From contig JAQBOT010000155.1 of assembly GCA_028287885.1 (NCBI GenBank), positions 1 through 29,113 on the forward strand: a stretch of DNA of 29,113 bases, read 5' to 3'. This document shows positions 23,864-29,113 of this stretch, piece by piece. A model generated the notes under the pieces. It was not told the DNA's origin, made no database searches, and was given only the letters and a program-made list of their open reading frames with translations. The position numbers were made by a program, and so were the translations under genes. Source of the DNA: Pedobacter sp. (GTDB lineage Bacteria > Bacteroidota > Bacteroidia > Sphingobacteriales > Sphingobacteriaceae). Within the stretch, counting starts at the first letter, position 1; every line of letters begins with the position of its first letter.

Positions 23864-26014
23864 CTAGTAGCCTGTTGGCAGCAATCCTCTGTTCTGCAAT
23901 AATGGCTTGATATCGGGTTCATGACCCCTAAAGTCTAGGAATAATTTGTTCAGGTTTTCGGTATTTCCCTTAGAAAGGATCATATCTCTGAACCGTTGTC
24001 CGTTTTCGCGGGTTAATCCGCCATGTTCCTTAAACCAAGAGTAAGCATCATTCTCCAGCATGGCTGTCCACATATACGCATAATATCCAGCCGCATACCC
24101 ATTGCTCCAGATGTGAAGAAAATAGCTGGAACGGTAACGCGGAGGAACCTCTGCAAGATCCAATTGTGTACGTTTCAAGGCTTCAGCTTCAAACTTATCA
24201 ACATCATTGACATTTGTGTTTGCTGGCAAGGTATGCCATTGCAGATCCAATTCAGCAGCAGCAACGGCTTCCGTCGTTGCATAACCCTGATCAAACTCGG
24301 CAGCCTTCTTTATTTTATCAACCAATGCTTGTGGCATTAGTTCGTGTGTTTTGTAGTGGATGGCATAATTTTTAAACACTAAGGGATCAAGCGCCCAATG
24401 TTCATTGAATTGAGAGGGGAACTCCACAAAGTCGCGTGCGGTATTCGCGCCAGAAAGGCTCGCATATTGTGCATTGGCAAACAGTCCGTGCAATCCATGG
24501 CCAAACTCATGGAACATGGTCGTCACATCATCAAAGCTGATCAAAGCAGGCTGGTTCGGCGCAGGCTTACTGAAGTTACATACGTTGTAAATTATTGGCT
24601 TGCTGCCCATCAACTTGGATTGTTCAACCAGATTGCTCATCCATGCACCACCCGCCTTATTGTCGCGCTTAAAATAGTCGCAGTAAAACAAGGCGATCTG
24701 ACTACCGTCTTTATCAAACACATCAAACACGCGTACATCTTCCTGGTACACAGGCAAGTCTTTCCGTTCTTTAAAAGTCAAACCATAAAGCTGGTTAGCA
24801 GCATAAAAGACCCCTTTTTGAAGTACATTATCCAGTTCCAGGTAAGGCTTTACCTCCGCCTCATCTAAATCGTATTTTGCTTTACGCACTTGTTCAGCAT
24901 AATATTCCCAGTCCCATGGCTCAAGCTTGAAGCCTCCACTCTGCTGGTCAATCACAGCCTGAATATCGTCAGATTCCTGCTCTGCCTTAGCTGTTGCAGC
25001 GGGTACAAGTTGGGCCATAAACTGCGCTACGGCTTCAGGCGTTTGTGCCATTTGATCTTTAAGCTTCCAGGCGGCGTAATTTTTAAAGCCAAGTAAACTC
25101 GCTTTCTCTGCGCGGAGCTTAGCCAGACGCAAAATACCGGTACGTGTATCGTTTGCATCAGATTTCTCAGCTCGGTTTACAGAAGCTTCAAACACCTTTT
25201 GACGCGCTTTTCTGTTGCTCATGGATCCCAGCAAAGGCTGCTGAGTTGTATTTTGTAAAGACAACAACCACTTTCCAGTCATCCCGTTTGCGCTTGCGTT
25301 TTGGGCGGCTGAGGCGATTTGTCCTTCGGATAAGCCTGCCAGTTCCGCTTTATCGCTTATCACCACTGCGCCGGCCTTCGTGGCGGCTAAAAGCTGACTG
25401 GTAAACTTAGTGGTTAAAGATGCCTCCTCTTTATTCAAGGTTTTGAGTTTCTCCTTTTCTGCTTCAGACAACTTTGCACCGGCAAGTTCAAACTGTTCGT
25501 AATAGTATTCCACAAGGCGCTTGGATTCCGGGTCTAGATTCAGCTGATCCCGTTTTTCATAAACACTGGAGATCCGTTTGAATAATTTCGTATTGAGGTA
25601 CATCGCATCATTGCTGGCCGCCAGTTTTGGTGCTTCCTCTTCTTCAATTTTTTGCAGTTCCGGACTTGTATTTGCGCCCGTAAGCAGGTTAAATACATGG
25701 GACGCACGCGATAACAGCTGTCCGGATTTCTCCAAGGGCAGCAACGTATTCGCAAAAGTTGCCGGAGCAGGATTGTTCGCTACCTTTTCGATTTCCACAA
25801 GCTTCTCCTTCATGCCTTGCTCCATAGCAGGTTTAAAATCAGAAATCTTGATCTTGCTGAAGTTAGGTGCCTGAAAGGGCAACTTGCTTTTGGCAAAAAA
25901 CGGATTAGTCGCTGGTAGGGAGCTTTGAACCGCTTTCGTCTGGCTGAATGCGTTATTTGAAGCAACAGACGATACTAACATTGCCACAATCGGTATATAA
26001 ATTAATGCTTTCAT
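23864..26014 (-). CDS. M3-family peptidyl-dipeptidase (Dcp-like)
   Basis: This is a secreted, about 716-residue M3 oligopeptidase, probably a dipeptidyl carboxypeptidase that trims dipeptides from peptide C-termini in the periplasm. The start at 26014 is preferred as it gives a signal peptide (MKALIYIPIVAMLVSSVAS, cleavage near FSQ); ATG at 26053 is a second option with a longer basic lead. The zinc motif HEFGHGLHG gives His502, Glu503 and His506, and Glu531 in VEFPSQFNEHW is the third ligand. The closing residues YRSSYFLHIWSNGYAAGYYAY are the conserved substrate-binding tyrosines. The GNAT gene ends 59 bases upstream, so the pair may share a transcript. No terminator is seen after it. Confidence 0.93.
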   Translation of the reverse strand: MKALIYIPIVAMLVSSVASNNAFSQTKAVQSSLPATNPFFAKSKLPFQAPNFSKIKISDFKPAMEQGMKEKLVEIEKVANNPAPATFANTLLPLEKSGQLLSRASHVFNLLTGANTSPELQKIEEEEAPKLAASNDAMYLNTKLFKRISSVYEKRDQLNLDPESKRLVEYYYEQFELAGAKLSEAEKEKLKTLNKEEASLTTKFTSQLLAATKAGAVVISDKAELAGLSEGQIASAAQNASANGMTGKWLLSLQNTTQQPLLGSMSNRKARQKVFEASVNRAEKSDANDTRTGILRLAKLRAEKASLLGFKNYAAWKLKDQMAQTPEAVAQFMAQLVPAATAKAEQESDDIQAVIDQQSGGFKLEPWDWEYYAEQVRKAKYDLDEAEVKPYLELDNVLQKGVFYAANQLYGLTFKERKDLPVYQEDVRVFDVFDKDGSQIALFYCDYFKRDNKAGGAWMSNLVEQSKLMGSKPIIYNVCNFSKPAPNQPALISFDDVTTMFHEFGHGLHGLFANAQYASLSGANTARDFVEFPSQFNEHWALDPLVFKNYAIHYKTHELMPQALVDKIKKAAEFDQGYATTEAVAAAELDLQWHTLPANTNVNDVDKFEAEALKRTQLDLAEVPPRYRSSYFLHIWSNGYAAGYYAYMWTAMLENDAYSWFKEHGGLTRENGQRFRDMILSKGNTENLNKLFLDFRGHEPDIKPLLQNRGLLPTGY

Positions 26015-26073
26015 TTTCTTGTAGGTTCGCACTTTGCGAATTAATTTCTTCATTAAAATTAGCCTTATTCTTA

Positions 26074-26649
26074 TCAAATACCAAGGCTGGCACGGTGCAA
26101 TGTATAAACCGCATCGTCTAGGAATTCTCCGTTCCAATACCTGCATTCTTTAAAATGTGCTTCTTTGACGAAACCCTTCCTCAGCAAAACACGCTCGGAG
26201 GCGAGATTCTCTGGAGCTATAACAGCCTGAAGGGAATGGAAATTCAACGTATCAAATGTGTAAGCAACCACGGCATCCATCGCTTCTGCCATTATTCCCA
26301 TTTGCCTGTAATCAGGCGAAAGAATATAGCCGACCTCTGTACGGAAGTTTTCTGGCTGAAACCCGATCAGGCATATCATTCCAATAAGCTTTGGATCTTC
26401 TTTAAAGCAAATCGCCCAGTTTATAAAATCATTGTCCTCAAGACCCTTATCCAGCATTGCTAAAAAGTCTAGGGTGTCCTGTGTTGTCTTCGCCAATGGT
26501 CTGGCTATATACCGCATTATTTCGGGATCGGACCTTAATGCAAAAACTTCATTCACATCACTCGTTGTTACCCGTCTTAGAACGAAGCGATTGGTCTCCA
26601 GGGTCGGAAAGGGCGTAAAATTGATTACGGGCAGCTGTTGTTCGATCAT
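26074..26649 (-). CDS. GNAT-family N-acetyltransferase (RimJ/RimL type)
   Basis: The 191-residue cytoplasmic protein has the GNAT fold of the RimJ/RimL branch: ETNRFVLRRVTTSDVNEVFA at the start, a central strand (EVGYILSPDYR) and the acetyl-CoA pyrophosphate loop RQMGIMAEAM (Gln-x-x-Gly-x-x-Ala, about 118-123), then ENLASERVLLRKGFVKE, the typical motif B. It transfers acetyl groups from acetyl-CoA, perhaps to a protein N-terminus or an antibiotic; the substrate is unknown. It opens a likely two-gene unit with the M3 peptidase and is divergent from the small secreted gene at 26789. Confidence 0.9.
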   Translation of the reverse strand: MIEQQLPVINFTPFPTLETNRFVLRRVTTSDVNEVFALRSDPEIMRYIARPLAKTTQDTLDFLAMLDKGLEDNDFINWAICFKEDPKLIGMICLIGFQPENFRTEVGYILSPDYRQMGIMAEAMDAVVAYTFDTLNFHSLQAVIAPENLASERVLLRKGFVKEAHFKECRYWNGEFLDDAVYTLHRASLGI

Positions 26650-26788
26650 CTAACTTAAGGTTTTTGATTTTTGACTCTGAATTATGCAGTCTAACTGTGA
26701 AACATGTAGTATACAATTTAGCATAAATTTAAATTGACTGTTTAATTTTTTGCCAAATAACATTAAATTGCTTGTAAACCGAAACGCT

Positions 26789-27172
26789 ATGAAAAAGATA
26801 ATGGTAATAGCATTGCTCAGCATGGTATGTTCCCTGGCAAAAGCACAATTTACAAACACAAAATGGAACGGCGCTCTTGCTGTGCCCGACACCACTGGTG
26901 TAATCCTGGATTTTAAGAAAGATCTTGTGACAGTCATCGTCGATCAATCGGGTGAAGTGCTGGAGACCATGTCTTATACGGTCCATGCGGATACACTGAT
27001 ATTCAAAAAGGTTAGTGGGCAAAGTCCTTGCTCAGAGACGTTATTATCGAAATTGCGTTTTAGTATAGCGGATAACCAGTTGACGATCATTCCCGTTTCT
27101 GATGACTGTCAGGTGCGAGCCGATGCATGGACAAAAAAGCCTTTTGTTAAGGTAGCGGAAAAAGCAGATTAA
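26789..27172 (+). CDS. Small secreted protein, lipocalin-like strand pattern
   Basis: The 127-residue protein has a signal peptide (MKKIMVIALLSMVCSLAKA, then QF). The ATG at 26789 is chosen because the open frame before it (from TTG at 26750) is not signal-like. The mature part begins FTNTKWNGALAVPD and has repeated short beta strands (GVILDFKKDLVTVIVD, SYTVHADTLIFKK, LRFSIADNQLTIIPV), two Cys that could form a disulfide (PCSE and DDCQ) and a charged end. This resembles the small lipocalin-like fold of Bacteroidota, but no named family is certain. The ligand is unknown. Confidence 0.75.
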   Translation: MKKIMVIALLSMVCSLAKAQFTNTKWNGALAVPDTTGVILDFKKDLVTVIVDQSGEVLETMSYTVHADTLIFKKVSGQSPCSETLLSKLRFSIADNQLTIIPVSDDCQVRADAWTKKPFVKVAEKAD

Positions 27173-27257
27173 GATATTACTGCGCTACAATTTGAGGTGA
27201 ATAAGGCTCAGCGGATCCTTTCACCCAATTCAACCAAATTCCAAGCATATTTTTTTG

Positions 27258-27287
27258 TTGCCGAGGTACTTTTACTGAGTACCTTTG
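27258..27287 (+). promoter_or_regulatory. Strong Bacteroidota promoter giving a leaderless TauE message
   Basis: TTG at 27258-27260, a 19-base spacer and TACCTTTG at 27280-27287 match the Bacteroidota consensus exactly. The ATG at 27294 begins 6 bases after the element, where transcription is expected to start, so the message should have almost no leader. Confidence 0.75.
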
Positions 27288-27293
27288 CGCCCT

Positions 27294-28070
27294 ATGATTC
27301 AGGATATTCTCTTGCTCTGCATGGTTTCATTTTTTGCGGGCTTTATTGATGCAATTGTTGGTGGTGGTGGATTGCTGCAAACACCGGCAATGTTGATCAT
27401 TTTACCGCAATACCCCGTCGCTACACTTTTCGGCACCACGAAAATCCCTTCCGTAACCGGTACTGCCTTTGCCGCTTTCAAATATTCTAGAAAGGTGGAC
27501 ATCAATTGGAAACTGCTCTGCCCCATAATCGTAACTGCTTTTACGGGTGCCTTGCTCGGCGCGTATTGCATTACTTTGATTAGAAGTGATGTGATTAAGC
27601 CCGTGATTTTGGCCTTGCTCATCGGGATAGCCATTTACACGTATTCCAGAAAGCACTTTGGATTACACCAGGAAATGAGCTTATCCTTTGCTAAGCAGCT
27701 GCTCATCGGACTGGCATTCGGCTTTGCGATTGGTTTTTACGACGGGCTGATCGGTCCGGGAACTGGCACTTTCTTTATGCTTGCCTTCGTTTCTTTGCTT
27801 GGAAAAGATTTCCTGAACTCCAGTGCAAACGCAAAATACTTAAACGTAGGAACTAATATTGCCGCAATCATCTACTTCGCGCAATCAGGGCATATTCTTT
27901 ACGAGTTTGCCATTCCTATGGCTGTATTCAATCTATGCGGATCCTTCCTTGGAATCAAACTAGCCTTACTCAAGGGCAATAAATTTATTCGAATTTTCTT
28001 CCTTATTGTTGTTTCTGCAACGATCCTCAGGTTTGCCTGGGATATATTCTTTAAGCAGATGTTTATCTAA
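27294..28070 (+). CDS. TauE/SafE (TSUP)-family membrane exporter
   Basis: The 258-residue protein belongs to the TauE/SafE transporters (sulfite, sulfonate or similar organic anions). ATG at 27294 is preferred over TTG at 27285 because of the promoter position. Eight or so membrane helices fall in two similar halves: the first has FAGFIDAIVGGGGLLQTPAM (about residues 12-31), the second GFAIGFYDGLIGPGTGTFFM (about 142-161), which carry the conserved Gly-rich signature in each half. Adjacent genes do not show the substrate, and the sulfur role is family knowledge only. The short ORF after it and the cytochrome gene are probably separate. Confidence 0.92.
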   Translation: MIQDILLLCMVSFFAGFIDAIVGGGGLLQTPAMLIILPQYPVATLFGTTKIPSVTGTAFAAFKYSRKVDINWKLLCPIIVTAFTGALLGAYCITLIRSDVIKPVILALLIGIAIYTYSRKHFGLHQEMSLSFAKQLLIGLAFGFAIGFYDGLIGPGTGTFFMLAFVSLLGKDFLNSSANAKYLNVGTNIAAIIYFAQSGHILYEFAIPMAVFNLCGSFLGIKLALLKGNKFIRIFFLIVVSATILRFAWDIFFKQMFI

Positions 28071-28085
28071 AACGCCGAACGGTGG

Positions 28086-28208
28086 ATGCCTGAAAAATAT
28101 TCAATTGAAGAAGCAGAAACGTTTGAAATAAGAAATATTTTATTTAATTTACATAGAATGGCCTGGTTTTCTGATAGTTGGGCGCTATATGTGAGTAATT
28201 GTATTTGA
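28086..28208 (+). other. Short ORF, possibly the start of a frame-disrupted small gene
   Basis: A 40-codon ORF from ATG at 28086 (MPEKYSIEEAETFEIRNILF) ends in TGA at 28206. In the +1 frame an open stretch takes over from 28195 (VFESFHELGNTDCERVLDLH) and continues with protein-like composition to about 28350 and beyond into the cytochrome gene. One frameshift near 28200 would join them into about 90 residues. I do not recognise either part. It may be a decayed gene or simple chance; the region 28071-28354 holds nothing else that I can see apart from a 12-bp palindrome (GAAGATATCTTC, 28317-28328). Confidence 0.3.
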
Positions 28209-28354
28209 AAGCTTTCATGAATTAGGCAATACGGATTGTGAGAGGGTACTGGATTTGCATACTACTCAAGCAAAATACACTCTTAACGATTTTATGGACA
28301 TGTTGATGTTAACTCAGAAGATATCTTCCGGTAGAAACCTTAACAATTATAGTT

Positions 28355-29113
28355 ATGAAAGCTTTGAGAGTTGTTGCCGTACTTGTCGGCATCTTTGTAC
28401 TGTTGCTCTTCGCAGCAGCATCCTACGTGAAATTCGTATTGCCGATAACAGATCCCTCGCCAAACATCAAGGTGGAACGTACGGCCCGACGGATTGAAAA
28501 TGGACGTTACTTAGCATCCCATGTGACCATCTGCCTCGATTGCCACAGTAAAAGGGAATGGGGGTTATTCGGCGGACCAATGGCCGCTACCGACATCGGC
28601 GCTGGGGGTGAGGTGTTTAACCAGCAAATGGGCTTTCCAGGCACTTTCTACGCCCCAAATATTACACCTGCAGCTTTGGGCACATGGTCGGACGGCGACG
28701 TTTTTCGTGCTGTAACTTCGGGTGTTTCCAAAGACGGCCGAGCTTTATTTCCAATTATGGGCTCGCATCGCTTTGGAAAAATGGACAAAGAAGACATTTA
28801 TGACATCATAGCATTCATCAGAACGCTTAAGCCAGTAGACAAGGTTGTGCCTGCTTCAAAACCAGATTTCCCGGTTAACTTCATTATAAACACAATGCCG
28901 CAGAAGCATAACTTTACAAGGAAGCCTAATCCTGCGGATACGCTCCGTTATGGTGCCTATCTGATTAATGCAGCCGGTTGTGTAGAATGCCATAGTAAGA
29001 CAGATAAGGGAAGCATCATCAAGGGAACGGAATTTGGGGGTGGCATGGAGTTTAAACAACCTGCAGGTGTATTGCGCTCACCAAATATCACGTTTGATGC
29101 GGCTACAGGAATA
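28355..29113 (+). CDS. Di-haem cytochrome c, 3' end beyond the window
   Basis: At least 253 residues are visible; the gene continues past the window. An N-terminal membrane anchor or signal (MKALRVVAVLVGIFVLLLFA) precedes two c-type haem sites: Cys60-Leu-Asp-Cys63-His64 and Cys209-Val-Glu-Cys212-His213. A distal ligand candidate for the first haem is Met135 in ALFPIMGSHRF, and NITPAALGTWSDGDVFRAVTSG is typical of this family, as is DIYDIIAFIRTLKPV. The protein probably works in periplasmic electron transfer, possibly as a subunit of an alcohol or sugar dehydrogenase; no dehydrogenase gene is visible here. ATG at 28355 is clear from the signal segment. Confidence 0.92.
   Translation, partial: MKALRVVAVLVGIFVLLLFAAASYVKFVLPITDPSPNIKVERTARRIENGRYLASHVTICLDCHSKREWGLFGGPMAATDIGAGGEVFNQQMGFPGTFYAPNITPAALGTWSDGDVFRAVTSGVSKDGRALFPIMGSHRFGKMDKEDIYDIIAFIRTLKPVDKVVPASKPDFPVNFIINTMPQKHNFTRKPNPADTLRYGAYLINAAGCVECHSKTDKGSIIKGTEFGGGMEFKQPAGVLRSPNITFDAATGI

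Noticed and set aside
24398..24868. 156-residue open frame on the plus strand
   Set aside because: It lies wholly inside the M3 peptidase gene, whose catalytic motifs are encoded on the other strand.
27196..27225. Hairpin GGTGA/TCACC after the small secreted protein gene as terminator
   Set aside because: The stem is short with a bulge and a long loop, and no T run follows it.
28255..28497. 80-residue frame overlapping the cytochrome start
   Set aside because: More than half overlaps the well-supported cytochrome gene in another frame; only its upstream part is reported as a possible remnant.
1..29113. CRISPR array, tRNA, rRNA, insertion sequence or phage genes
   Set aside because: No regularly spaced repeats, no tRNA-like cloverleaf, no transposase or phage protein motifs were seen by eye on either strand.

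Overview
The window looks like chromosomal DNA from a Bacteroidota organism, most likely Sphingobacteriaceae (Pedobacter-like). This is inferred from family content and promoter style; no search was run. Supporting signs are promoters of the type TTG-N18/19-TAnnTTTG, no recognisable Shine-Dalgarno sites, a type IX secretion sorting domain, a PID-CTERM-like small protein, an OmpA protein with a calcium-binding linker, and class II ribonucleotide reductase.

Layout, left to right. (1) 1-529 (-) is the N-terminal part of an adenosylcobalamin-dependent ribonucleotide reductase cut by the window edge. (2) 801-2132 (-) is an OmpA-family outer membrane protein with a strong terminator. (3) 2291-5762 (-) holds a long-chain acyl-CoA synthetase broken by an in-frame TAA at codon 87, overlapping a downstream gamma-glutamyltransferase lipoprotein. 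(4) 5927-6406 (+) is a small secreted beta-barrel-like protein; it converges on an M61 PDZ metallopeptidase (6476-8269, -) across a 54-base perfect palindrome. (5) 8410-14862 (+) is an operon for a tripartite RND efflux pump (adaptor, permease, TolC-type channel) followed 18 bases later by an N-acetylglucosamine-kinase-like BadF/BcrA ATPase. (6) 14855-18390 (-) is a translationally coupled pair: a 1107-residue DUF2341/LamG/T9SS surface protein and a 71-residue PID-CTERM-like protein. (7) 18583-20080 holds a small orphan ORF (+) facing an ECF sigma factor operon (-) that encodes two membrane proteins and no recognisable anti-sigma domain. (8) 20228-26649 (-) carries a subtilase, an Rrf2 Fe-S regulator, a basic secreted protein, TruC pseudouridine synthase, an M3 peptidase and a GNAT acetyltransferase. 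(9) 26789-29113 (+) has a small secreted protein, a TauE/SafE exporter with an apparently leaderless promoter, and a truncated di-haem cytochrome c.

Most genes are envelope functions: export (RND, TauE), secreted or periplasmic proteolysis (M61, S8, M3, GGT), surface display (T9SS and PID-CTERM) and envelope signalling (ECF sigma). The less ordinary parts are the T9SS/PID-CTERM coupled pair with a low-complexity insert and a 21-bp-period direct repeat in its divergent upstream region, the ECF sigma operon with non-canonical membrane partners, and the nonsense-interrupted acyl-CoA synthetase. No CRISPR array, rRNA, tRNA, insertion sequence or phage gene was recognised.
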